DNA of 64,000 nucleotides, taken from NCBI GenBank assembly GCA_023313575.1, contig JAJTTP010000002.1:806001-870000 (forward strand), given 5' to 3'. This document shows positions 13,646 through 24,949 of the stretch, one piece after another. This DNA is from Eutypella sp. D-1. Lineage: Eukaryota; Ascomycota; Sordariomycetes; Xylariales; Diatrypaceae. Each line of letters starts with the position of its first letter. The first letter of the stretch is position 1. Position numbers and translations under genes: made by a program. Under the pieces are notes generated by a model. That model was not told the origin of the DNA. It searched no databases and worked only from the letters and a program-made list of their open reading frames with translations.

Positions 13646-13709
13646 CTGGCTTGGAGGAGTCATCAATTAATCGACCAGTTAATTGATTGAGTGATCCTCC
13701 GCTAGCCAG
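13646..13709. repeat. Imperfect palindrome, about 64 bp
   Basis: The left arm 13646-13670 (CTGGCTTGGAGGA...ATCAATTAA) is matched by the reverse complement of the right arm 13679-13709 (TTAATTGATT...TCCTCCGCTAGCCAG). The arms differ by small indels and flank an 8-nt loop. It could fold as a long hairpin or be a remnant of a small inverted-repeat element. No target duplication was identified. Confidence 0.6.
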
Positions 13710-14100
13710 CCAATCAATTGATTCAATACGTCAAGTTGACATTCTGTATCCCCCCTAACACCTAAACAGTGTCTACAAACATCGATATAAGTCAAGTTGT
13801 CTCTATTATGTACATACGGTATGGGAGGGAGAAAGAATACTTAAAAATTGTCGGAGCATCGGAGTATCGATCAAGTACTTACCTAATGTAACTCTGCCCA
13901 TTTTGTCGGTCTTCTCCCAATATTAAAGTTTGAAGAGGCCGCCCCCGCATTTTTTTTACCATCATACCTCACATACGCCTTACATATATGTATGTACTAC
14001 ATCCATGGATACCAGGTACCTAGTCCCTTGACCTCCACTAGGCTGGCTACTGAAGTACTTATAGTAGTTTTTTAGTTGGTCTATCTTGTGCACGTAGGTT

Positions 14101-14137
14101 GGTTCTAGGTGGTCTAGGTGGTCTAGGTGGTCTAGGT
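14101..14137. repeat. Four-copy 9-bp tandem repeat (GGTCTAGGT)
   Basis: Consecutive GGTTCTAGGT, GGTCTAGGT, GGTCTAGGT, GGTCTAGGT units lie in the gene-poor region upstream of the phosphatase gene. Confidence 0.9.
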
Positions 14138-14844
14138 CACTGTTAACTCCGCGACTATCGTCATCCAAGTCATCAACCGACTCTTTTAACTACCACTTCT
14201 GCCACTGTAGGTAGTTTACCACTTACTCTCTAGCCAACCAACCACAATCATACTAGGTAAGGTTATTATCATTCAACTCACACCACCAACTCCTCCCTCT
14301 TCTCATTAACTTACTTATGTACATAACTACTTTACTCTCTGTGTAGGTAGTTTTCTTTCTCCCTTTTCTTTCCCCCCCCCTAATTGTCACCATCACGAAC
14401 CAGGTTGCCCTCCCTCCCCTCTTCTCCAAAAAAAATATCAACCAACAACATCAACTTATTTAAAGCAACTAAACAGAATTGGCTTTCCATTATACACTGG
14501 GCCTTACCATTCCCCCCCTCTCCACCCCCCCTCGTGCCCAATTCTGCTCTCGGCTCTGGTGCTATTGATCCGTTCCTCCTACGAACCAAGAGAAACAGAA
14601 GCCTAATAACTCCCTTGCGCAGTCAAGTTATTATTACCTATTAAATTTGCCAGTCTGCCTGTATTAAGTTGCCCAAACCTACCTAGGTAACTTCCATAGT
14701 AGCTCTTTGTTGCGCGACCAATCGAGTGCCTCTCTTTCTTTTTCTCACTACAGCAACGAGCAACCAGCGAAGAACGAAACGAAACGAAAGAAACGAAACG
14801 AGTAACTAGCGACCTAGATCCGCAACTTGTCGGTCACAGATTAC

Positions 14845-14870
14845 CAGTCTCAGTCTCAGTCTCAGTCTCA
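14845..14870. repeat. CAGTCT hexanucleotide repeat
   Basis: Four perfect CAGTCT copies plus a partial one, about 1.25 kb upstream of the PPZ start codon. Confidence 0.9.
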
Positions 14871-16085
14871 ATACCCAGATTCTGATACAAATCCCAATCT
14901 TGCAAACGCGACCTACCTAGTTGCTACCTCCTACCTACCTACCTATACCTAGGTTCCTAGCAGTTAGACTCAACCTTGGACTGCGAACGAATACGAATGC
15001 GGCCCGACTGACCTGATCTCTTGATCGTCGTTTCCCCCCGAATAATTATTATCTTCCTATCTACCTCGTCCTAGGTACCTACGTTTGCCTAGGTACAACT
15101 ACATCATACTTTATCCCTAAAAAGTGTCTACGTTATTCAGCACGTTACTCGCTATTCCGATCGCCGACCGCCGGTACTTCTACTTCCGTCATTATCTCCA
15201 TAACTCCATAAGTTCACATAACTCCATATACGTCCGTACCTCCGTACTTCCGTACCTCCATATCTCTAGGCATACGTTAGTCGCCTTTACTTGCTCTACG
15301 GGCATACTTAGACCTACCTAACCTAAGTAGGTACATACAAACTTACCTGGTAGCCTCACTAGTAGTAGGTAGGTACCCTCAAAGCCCCAAGACCCCAAGT
15401 CCCCTCCCAAGTCCCCATATCGCCTTCCACCTGATCCACCACCATACCACCATCAACCAAGCGAAAACGAATCCTGGGAATTTACTTACCTAAAGAACTT
15501 GCCCAGAGAGCTTGGAAACTTGGACTTTGAGAACTCCAGTTACATTGGGACTTCCGAAAAATATCTTTGCTCCGGTACCTCCGATACCTTGACAACTCAG
15601 CAATACAGAAATAACTACAGCAATAACTACAGCAATACCTCAACACTTCAACACCTCCACCAATACCTGTGATATCAACACCACCTGTGATATCTACTCC
15701 ACCACCTCGACCCTCGACAACCGACAACCCTCGATAAGTCTCGACAAGCCCTCATCTCGTCTTTTCCCCGGACTTGATGACGTCTTCCTCACAATTCACC
15801 ATCTCGACTTCTCATACTTAGGCCGGTGAAAGTGAAAATTCTCGCGAAAACGGCTCCACGAACATCCTCCGTCAATCTTCTCCTCTCCATCTTGGATCGA
15901 CTGTTCCATCCTCCCTAACGTTCGATCCAACCGAGAAGACACACCAGCAGACAAACAAGTATTCGAAGTGTGCAGCCTGAGTATCTCGGTTGAGCGGCAG
16001 GAGTCCAACTCAATTCGAGAAAACGCACCCAATCTCCTTCGAAGCTAAATCCGGTTATACTTAATTACTTGGCTACCGAAAACTT

Positions 16086-16121
16086 GACACGGTTAACACG
16101 GTTGACACGGTCGGCACGGTA
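16086..16121 (+). repeat. Four 9-bp repeats touching the PPZ start codon
   Basis: Four tandem units of the form RRCACGGTY (GACACGGTT, AACACGGTT, GACACGGTC, GGCACGGTA) end two bases before the ATG at 16124. They lie in the 5' leader if the ATG is correct, so they could affect translation or bind a regulator; both are inference. Confidence 0.85.
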
Positions 16122-16123
16122 GC

Positions 16124-17855
16124 ATGGGAAACCAGACTTCCAAGGAGGGCGGTGGTTCCTCCTCCTCTAAGGGGGCGCCCGGCTCACCCGAGTTTCAATC
16201 CTACCCCTCCTTCAGCAGATCCGATACCAAGGAGTCTTCACGTTCTTTCCGGTCTCTGCGGTCCAAGATACCCGGCACCGGAAAGACGGATAGCCCGCGG
16301 AATTCGACCATCATTTCTAATGGGAATGGGGATGCCTCCGCCGATAAGTCGGATGTAGCTTCGGTAAGATCCGGTAAGGGAAAGCCGAGGACTAGTCTTA
16401 GCCGACTCGAATCCCTCAACAACACACAAACCTCCCAACAATCCCCGTTGTCTGAGAGCATAACATCACCCGATGACGACACCCAACCGCCACCGTCCCC
16501 TATTCAGTCCAGTGCTAAGAGGACCGGACACGGGGATATTGATGCGGCTCAGGCTTCCGGTGAGGTGGACCACGTTTCGGACCAGCCGCCTTCGGGTGCC
16601 GTCGGCGCGAATCCCAATATTCTACCCCAACCAGGCGCGTCCATTCTGGTCAAGAAAGAGGACACCATCAACCCCGTATCGACGAGTAGTAGCAATCTCA
16701 TGGTAAAGGACGATTCCTCACCAAGCGGTGTTGCTATGAGTGAGATTAAGGATATCGACCTGGACGACTTTATCAAGAGGCTTCTCGATGCTGCCTATGC
16801 TGGCAAGGTCACCAAGAGCGTCTGTTTGAAAAATGCCGAGATCGTCGCTATCTGCCAGAGGGCACGCGAATGCCTCCTGTCGCAGCCTGCTTTACTCGAA
16901 CTCGATGCTCCCGTGAAAATCGTCGGCGACGTCCATGGTCAATACACCGATCTTATCCGCATGTTTGAGATGTGTGGCTTTCCTCCCAGCTCCAATTACC
17001 TTTTCCTCGGCGATTACGTGGACCGCGGCAAGCAGTCGCTGGAGACCATCTTGCTCCTTTTATGTTATAAGCTGAAATATCCCGAGAACTTTTTTCTGCT
17101 ACGTGGCAACCACGAGTGTGCCAATGTGACGAGGGTATATGGATTTTACGATGAATGCAAGCGGAGATGCAATGTCAAGATCTGGAAAACCTTCATCGAC
17201 TGCTTCAACACCCTCCCGATCGCCTCGATTGTTGCCGGCAAGATTTTCTGCGTGCACGGTGGTCTATCCCCGGCTCTTAGCCACATGGATGACATCCGCA
17301 ATATCGCTCGCCCTACTGATGTTCCCGACTACGGTCTATTGAACGATTTGCTTTGGTCCGATCCCGCCGACATGGAACAGGATTGGGAGGCCAACGAGAG
17401 AGGCGTCAGCTACTGCTTCGGCAAAAAGGTTATTACCGATTTCCTAGCGACACATGATTTCGACCTGGTCTGCCGCGCGCACATGGTTGTCGAGGACGGA
17501 TACGAATTCTTTAACGATAGGGTTCTGGTCACGGTCTTCAGTGCACCCAATGTAAGTTTTTCCTGCAAGCGATTATCATCTTCGACACGATGCTAACTCT
17601 ATATGCTAGTACTGCGGCGAATTTGACAACTGGGGTGCCGTCATGTCCGTCTCTTCGGAACTTCTCTGTAGTTTTGAGCTGCTGAAGCCACTCGATTCCT
17701 CTGCGCTTAAGAGTCATATTAAGAAAGGCCGAACTAAGCGCAACAATATGCTCAACAGTCCGGTATGTGGAATTCCCAGCTTGCCTCTTCTCACTATTGC
17801 TTGACTAACACACGTGTTCTTCCAGCCTGCGAGCGTCTACCCCCAGAGTGTATAG
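16124..17855 (+). CDS. ppz1: PPZ-type serine/threonine protein phosphatase
   Basis: PP1-like metallophosphatase of the fungal PPZ subfamily (Ppz1; pzl-1/ppzA in moulds), which acts in salt tolerance, K+/pH homeostasis and cell-wall integrity at the plasma membrane. Coding sequence is join(16124..17551, 17610..17762, 17826..17855), 536 aa. Both introns have CTAAC branch sites: 17552-17609 (GTAAGT) and 17763-17825 (GTATGT). The protein starts MGNQTSK, a classic N-myristoylation context. About 205 residues of Ser/Pro-rich disordered sequence follow, then the catalytic domain. All metal and phosphate motifs are intact: GDVHGQ 268-273, GDYVDRG 296-302, GNHE 328-331, HGG 378-380 and RAH 451-453. 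Exon 2 encodes the [10 protein letters not shown] segment that is invariant in PP1 enzymes. The long N-terminal arm separates it from plain PP1 (Glc7/BimG). It is convergent with the KMT6 gene. Confidence 0.95.
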
Positions 17856-20800
17856 AAGTCTTTAAGGGTTGGCTCAGAAGGGAATACTCACCGTAAACTC
17901 GACGAGCGCTTGCCTCGTTCACGTCACGGAAAGGCCTCGGAAGGCAAACGCAACAAGACTCCTAGCCGCGCGCTCTCGTAAGGAGGTTACAATGTTAGCA
18001 GAGAAACGAACCCGGACAAAATCATCATGCATTGGGGCTAGCAATAGAGAGAGGGACTAGAAGAGGCGCCCAGTCGCCCAACAGAAGTTATCACCAGCCG
18101 GCAGGCTCGGTGCGAGACACATCCCACTACACCGGGCGTCAGAATGGCGAGGATGCAGCAGTCCAAGCCCAGCCGAAGCGGATCAGAAATGGACCAGCGA
18201 GGCGGATTTCCACCTCCATGCATGGCAGGGGGGAGGGGATGAGTGAGACTGATGATGAAGAAGCGGGAAGATCTCGCTCGCGCTTTTGGGACGTGGGGAC
18301 ACGAGTCATCTTTTTCTTGGTTTTTTTGCCTCATCTTAGTCCGATACGGTGATGACGAACGTACGTACGACGCCGACGACAACGACGACGACGAGGACGA
18401 CGATAGATAGATGGGAGAGTCAACGAGGCAAACGCAAAGAAGAGGATTGTGGTGTTTGAATCAGAGGTGCTATGATGGGGGGGAGTGGAACGAAATTTTT
18501 ATGTACAACAATTATCAATTATCAACCAACAACAACAAACAGCAACAGCAATAACATGTTCGGGTTTTTCCAGCGTTCATCATTGTCCCTCTCCTTGTCA
18601 TCCACGGACAGGGGGCTCTTACGTTTTCTCTCTCTCTCTCTCATTTCCACTACAACGCTGATCATCAAAGGAAAGGTAGCTTAGCGATAAGGGAGGGAGA
18701 CTTGGCTCGACTCGACCCGGGTTCAACTTCGCTATAAATCATCACCCTTGGTCTCTTTGATCTTTACTTTTTATCACCCACCGCTCGTCCCTTGCTTACT
18801 CACTTGCTCGCTTGCTTATTAGCTAGGCCACCATTTCATGCCTGACCTATGCATGTATGTATGCATGTATGTATGTCTTTAACCTAAGCTTGTTTACCTA
18901 CTCGGGAGAGCACCATCGACCGGAAAAAAAAGGGGGAGGCGTGGAAAAGAAAAATGTGGCATTCGCGCATGGGATATGGCATAGGGGGCGCTGGGAGAGA
19001 TCCCCTGTAGTTTGGTCAGTCAGTCAGTCATCTGTCGTTCTTGGTCTGTCTTTTTTAAGGGGAGGGGGGGGGGGGTTGATTTCTTCTCCGCCGGCTTGCC
19101 CGCCTACTTACTTTCTTGTTTTGCTCTCTTATTCATAGTTCATTGTTTATCATTATTATTGTTATTCTTCATCAGTTCACTTCAGTCCGTTCAGCATTAT
19201 TATTTTGTTTAAATTATTATTACCATCAACTTGGTAGGGTTGTGGAATAGAAACCAAGATGACCCCTTATTATTAATACAGAAAAAAAAACAAGCCTTAA
19301 TAATGCATTTTTTTACCTAAATTTTGTAATGAATGGATGCTATTATTCTACGCCCACGCCTTTCCTTCGTTCCTCTTTTTTGTTCGTCCGGCTGTGTCCT
19401 CGGGCTAGGTAGTGGTCGGGGGATATAGGACATATGTACAAGCTTTCTTTTTTTCTTCTTCTTCTCTTATTTCTTTTGAAAAGAAACTTCCCCTTTACAT
19501 GATAAGTAGTTACGTGTCCTAAGTTACGTGGTGCGTGAATTCCGATAGCTCGCTACTTCCATTTGCCCAGGGGCAGATAACGAATACATACTCATCAAGC
19601 TACCCATATCCCGTTCCCCTAACTGTTTGCCGGGCCCCCTTCCCCTTCCCCCCCGCCCCCCTGACTCAGGTACTCATAACCTGCCAACCTACCTACGGAA
19701 CCCATTAATACAACACGACCAGATCGTGTTCCCGGCGACCAGAAGGGCAAAAAAAAAAAAAAATACGTCGTCGGTTTTTACCCCGCCCTCCATTTTCTCA
19801 TCGGATTTGATTGATTGATCTAAACATCTCCTTTTTTCCCGTCATCTCCATCCCTCTTCAAAGTCGGCCGCCATACTCCCGCCTGAATCTGGTCTGATCT
19901 GGTCCCGGTGGTAGAACAGGATAGGCACAAGGTAGGGCAGGACAAGGCAGGGCAGGGCAGGACAGGGCAGGGCAAGGCGAAGATCAGGCGGGGGGTCATA
20001 CATACGTATACACAGCACGCGGGTGTTACGTACGTACGTACGCCTCTTATGATGTGGTGGTGGTGCTGCTGCTGCTTTCTTCGGGTAGGACAGGTAATAA
20101 GTAAACACGTAACTAGCTAGACAAACACACGATGAATGTGTGCTGCTACTGCTGCTGCTCTGAACTTCCCCCAGTCAAGGGTGGTCGAAACCCGGATTTT
20201 GCCAGGTTCTGTTTGCTGTCCGCCCGTCCCTTATTCTTTCTATCTCTATCGGATATGTTCGCAGCATCACTACAACAGCACTACTCACGACCGGAGCCGG
20301 CAGTTAAGCAACGGAGGGGAGGGAGGCCCCCCCGGGGGGGGGGGATGGTACGTAGAGGTAGGGTAAAACAGCAATGCGATATTAAATAGATAGCCAGTTA
20401 GGCGACCCCCCCATGTGTATGTGTGTATACAGTGGCAGCATGACCAGAACAACAGCGATAAAAGCTTGCTCTCTCCATAGTATCATGTCTTCACAGGACT
20501 CTATTGAAACATACACACTCAAAATCTGGAAGGAAGAAAAACAAAAGTCTATATTCCACACATACATACGCATAATACAATACAGTACAAGTACAGTTCA
20601 ATTAGAGGTAAGGTAAGGTAAGTCGTCGAACCACCTTTTTTTCTTTCTTTCTTTCTTTCCTCGCAGGGCAGGAGAAAAAAAAAGGTGGGTAGGTGGTTTG
20701 ATCGAAGCTGGGGGCTTGTTTTTTCTCTTGCTCTTGACCGAGTCTGGATTGGATATTACCAGGCTATATAGATCAAGGGACCAGTTTAAGAGAGATGGCT

Positions 20801-20992
20801 TTAGTATGCTATGATCGATCTCGCCTTGCTGCGAATGTTTCTGCACCCCAAGTGCCCCCTGCCCACCAATTAAGAAATGTATACTGTGCCAAATACGCCC
20901 CCGAAGTCTCCTCGTCTGATGTGGCCACGACCACGAGCTAAGAAACACGCAGACCGACAAAAGCCCCGTCTAGTGACGTAGCGAAGACGCCA
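17856..20992. other. Intergenic region between convergent PPZ and KMT6 genes
   Basis: This holds the 3' flanks of both genes. It contains simple sequence: a TC tract near 18630-18642, TCAGTCAG near 19016-19030, a polyG run near 19064-19076, a polyA run near 19749-19763, GGCAG-type repeats at 19930-19980 and a CTTT repeat near 20640-20660. No gene was recognised. Confidence 0.55.
19930..19980. repeat. GGCAG/GACAG degenerate pentanucleotide repeat
   Basis: Runs of GGCAG, GACAG and GGCAA units on the plus strand in intergenic DNA between convergent genes. Confidence 0.8.
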
Positions 20993-23900
20993 TCAGTCAA
21001 TGTACCTAGCGGGCCTGCGGCGTCTACGAGGCGTCACGAGCTCATCGTCATCGGTGTCGTCCCCGGTGCCGAGACTATCGATGGCACCACCGCCGTGGTG
21101 CCGGGCGCCGTGGCTGTCCGTCCAGCTCTCGCCGGTATACTCGTCGTCGCCCCTGTCGCGGCGCGCTCGCTGAGCGTTGTCTCCCGCCCCCGAGGCGTTT
21201 GTAGACTGCGTATCATGGTCAAGGGCCTTGTCGTAGTCGGAGACTGGATACTCCAGTCGCTCCGACTTTGGAGTTGAGAGAGGGCTGGACTCCGCGGCGT
21301 GATCGGCGTCTCCGGTGCCGCGATGTCGGGGCTTGCCAGCACGTGTCGGCGTGCCATTTTTCTGTTGCTGCTTACTTGCTGGTCCTGATTCTATTCTAGC
21401 TTGTGTTTCAACTCCTGCCCCTACGTCTGTTGCCACTGCCGGCTTGGGTTCCAGTACGAACGAGTTGGTGTGCCCCAGCGCATGGCTAGAATCGTCCGCG
21501 TTGGTAGCGGCGCTGGCACCGCTATCAGGACCGGTGATGTCATTGCGGTCGATTATCATCTCGTCCTGGATAGCCTCCTGAATGGCGTCTTCATCGGGCT
21601 GGCTATCGTCGACGATCTTTCGGAACTTCCTACCTCGCTTCCTGGGCGTATTCTCTTGGGATTCAGGCTCGTTTCTATTGGCGGTTGGAAATGGCCCGGC
21701 GCTTTTAGTAGCTTTCGCCGGTCCTAGGCGCTTGCGACTCCGAGGCCTGTCCCGTGAGCTGGAAGCATAAGCACTGGAGGACACGAAGTCATCTTGGGAC
21801 TCTCCTAAATCAGGTTGGTACTCTTCTTCATCGTCGGAGTCGTCGATGGTATTCGTTCGCTTGCGCTTTCGCCGAAGCGGGGCTTCGACGTCGGCGGATA
21901 GATCCTCAGAAATCTCTTCGGCGGGTGTAGACGCCCCCGCCTCTACATCCTTCACAATCTTAATGGACACCTTCGGTCTCGTCTTGCTTCCCTTCGGCCG
22001 ACCCGGTTTGCGGCCGGGTTTACGACCGGGCTTACGGCCAGGCTTGGGACCGGGTTTGGAACCAGGTTTGGGACCCGGCTTGGAACCCGGCTTAGGACCC
22101 GGCTTGCGGCCTGGCCTTTTCCTCACAGGTGGGAAGTCCACTGCCGGATCTTCCGTCTGTTCCTTCTTTCGGCGCCCCGGTCTGCCCTTTTGCTTGACCT
22201 CTCCCTCCTCCATGAGCTTCTTTGTGAGATTCGGGAAATTCTCGCCATAATTGAAAAACAGCTCTTCTCCCGCTTTAATGTCGCGTAATGAACTGAACTT
22301 AATGCGGTACTCGCCATTGACGTATAATATCCTAGGTGTGACATTGCAATTCTCCACCTGGTGATTGATATAACGGCTTAAATTCCCGTAGATGGCTGCG
22401 TCCACCCAAGTTCCCTCCTGTTCTAAGAGAGTGAAAAGGTACGAGGCGTTGGAGCTCTCATCAAAAACATTGCCGCGACGTGCCTCCCGTCGAACGCCCT
22501 CGTCATGACTGATGAGCTCGCCGACGTACTCGATAACGAAGTCGTCCTGGGCAATATCTTCAGTTGTATAAAGCCCATACCCGGCTACTCTGGACTTTCC
22601 TAAGACCACCGATTTTGACTTTCCCCGCTGCAGCGAAGAATTCTGGCATCCAGTGGCATGGAGGGCCTCATCGTCGGCGTTTGCTGGGTTGGCCCTCTCG
22701 AAAGCCCCACAACTTCCGCACAGCACGGGATCGCATTCGCGGTTTAACTGTATACAAATACAGGGACGGTCCTTCTGCTTAGAGATGCAAGTCTTACCTT
22801 GCGAGTGGCAAGCACAGCCCGTAAATTTGTAGGCGCAGCAGGCCGCCGTACAGCGACAGAAACGTTCGCACATGAGCTTATTTTTTACGCAGGGACAGTT
22901 CTTGGGCGTGCAGGGCCCGTCATGATTGCACGGGTCGAAGTGGTCCTTCCGCTGATGTTCGTGGGTGTCCGTCTGCTCTTGCCAGTCATGCAGGAGCATC
23001 TTCTTGTACCGGTCGTACCAATAGACATTCTTAACCTTTATTGGTGACGGGATGGGACTGGCGAGCGGTGAGAGGTCGAGTTTGTCGAGCTGGCGATTGA
23101 CATCCCAGCAGGGCCTCCCAGTAGTGAGAGAGGCCGTGCATTGTACCGGGACGTTTGTGTCGCTGAGTGTCATAATGTGAGATTTGAGGATCATGATTTC
23201 GATCTCGCTCCATGCGCGTGCCCGTGTTCCTGGTCGTCCGTTCAGATAGCAATCGTCGCTACAAGGCTGTTCCGGTCTAGGTAGTTTGCGGATACCGTTG
23301 CCTTTCTCGGTAGCTTTTCTCGCATTCTTCTGGCGAAGCATAGGCGATAGACCACCGATGACCTCAATAGAAAACCGTTTCCTCTCATTATCGTAACCGT
23401 AGTCGCCATGCTCGCAGCTCGATCCCGTGCAAATAAGGCAGCCGAGTGCGGCGTATGTTTCCAAAAAAGATTCAACAGTCATATGCTCGTCTGCAACCTT
23501 GGCCTGAGACGGGGTCTCCTTCATCCACTTCTTCGAGTCAACAATAGTGTCCACAGGCCCATCTAGTAGAAGAACCTCACGTAAGGGCACCGCATGGTCT
23601 CCTAGGGACGGACTGTTAAAGACATTGTCAAATGCCTCAGTGAACATCCTGACGGCCTTCGCCGATCTTGGCGAGCCGGCGTCATCGTTGTAGGAGTTCA
23701 ATATGCTGGACTTCTGTTGCGGTGTCACGGTGTCCGTATGACTCGCCATATGGCGGATGAGGGTCGATTTTGTGCAGTTGTCAATACCGAGCTGATTCAG
23801 CCAGCGATCAAGATACATTAATAGAACGGTAGCGCGTTCCTTCTTAATGGTCTTCACTACTTTCTGATGTCTTGAAAGGGTGGCGAACCCAGAGGTCTTG

Positions 23901-24949
23901 TCCATGTTTTCTAAGTGCTCGAGCCAACGTCGATACTTCAACTCCTCCTTATCGGTAAGATCACGCAAATGGGGAACATATGTCAGCATAGTATTGGGGG
24001 AGAGTATGTTCTTGGATATCTCGACGTGGTGAAAGGCATAGCGTGGCACAGGCTCATAATTGGTCTTGATAGAAACAACGGGATAAGTTTCTCGTTTTTC
24101 TAGCTTTCCGGATCTGCCCTGGCCAACTTGCTATAGATGAGTCAGCTAAGATGTACCGTTAGCTAAGAGGATATTTTCAACGTATCGAACCTTCGTCTTC
24201 ATCTTTAAGACTTCCGGTGGTTTGGCTGAGGGCTCAGCAGGTGTAAGCCGAATACCAGCGAAATGGTCGTTTTTCGTGATGAAGCATCGCTCACTGCTTT
24301 TACTTTTCCATGCTGTGTCAACAAGGTATGACGTTAGCGCAGCGGAATCTGCACCAATATCTTGTGCAAACACCCGCAGTTTCTCTTCTATCTTCTCAAC
24401 GGACCATTCAACCTTCTTGGGCGTTTGGCTTTTTGGTGTCTTATGGTGGTTAACATGTTTCTTAGCTGAAGGGGGCGTTACGCTCTGAGGTGGATCATGG
24501 GTGCCTTTGAGTAATGGTGGCTTCACCGGTGTGGGATTGGCCTTAGTAGGATTCCTAGGGGTCTCTTGGTTGGGTTCCCTGATTGGCCGAGAAGGGGAAG
24601 CTTGGGGAGGAGCTGCAAGCACAGAGGGAGCTGCGTTAATGGAATTACCCTCACTCCGGAATGTATCATTTTGGGGTTGACTCCGAGGAGGTGGGCTTAT
24701 AGGATTGCGAGACTGAGGAGCCGACTGGGCCTGCAGCTGAGACTGCGGCGGTTGGGACTGCGGCTGCGTTTGTGATTGAGGCTGAGGTTGAGGTTGAGGT
24801 TGACTTTGTGGTCGAGCAGCTTGAGGCTGTGGTTGAGAACGGTGATGAGTTTGAGTGATGACGACGTCGGGACTGTCAGTGTCCGACGCAGTGAGATCGA
24901 TAGCATCTTTGAAAATTGGATTATTAGATGCCATCATCTTGCCCTCCAT
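20993..24949 (-). CDS. kmt6: PRC2 histone H3K27 methyltransferase (KMT6/EZH2 type)
   Basis: Catalytic subunit of Polycomb repressive complex 2, which trimethylates H3 lysine 27 and silences facultative heterochromatin. I read complement(20993..24130, 24191..24949), about 1298 aa. The 60-nt intron has a weak donor (GTTCGA), a GCTGAC branch and a CTATAG acceptor. The N-terminus has a Gln/Pro-rich disordered stretch. The core begins with VSIKTNYEPVPRYAFHHVEI. A Cys-rich CXC/pre-SET domain lies near 653-735 (CNHDGPC, NCPC, CxCxxxC series), followed by SET near 760-885. The SET motifs are GYGLY (AdoMet), INHQVENCN and LFFNYGENF, so the catalytic core looks intact. After SET comes a basic KPGRKPG/KPGPKPG tail with an AT-hook-like KPGRPKGSK near 920-975. 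An acidic disordered C-terminus of about 320 residues follows. The intron position is the least certain part. Confidence 0.93.
21998..22118 (-). repeat. Tandem 12-bp repeat encoding KPG[RPS] units in KMT6
   Basis: About ten degenerate 12-bp units on the minus strand encode consecutive KPGP, KPGS and KPGR tetrapeptides just downstream of the SET domain. The unit keeps the frame and gives a strongly basic segment resembling serial AT-hooks. Confidence 0.9.

Larger units (their letters stand above)
13710..16085. other. Upstream region of the PPZ phosphatase gene
   Basis: Probably promoter and long 5' leader of the phosphatase gene. It contains dense CCTAGG/GTACC-type motifs (14930-14960, 15050-15095, 15300-15375), a 9-bp tandem repeat at 14101-14137, GAAAC-type repeats near 14775-14805 and a CAGTCT repeat at 14845-14870. 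No coding sequence was recognised. Confidence 0.5.

Noticed and set aside
24149..24174. Alternative 26-nt intron (GTACAT...CTATAG) in KMT6
   Set aside because: Too short for a fungal spliceosomal intron; the 60-nt alternative ending at the same acceptor keeps the frame.
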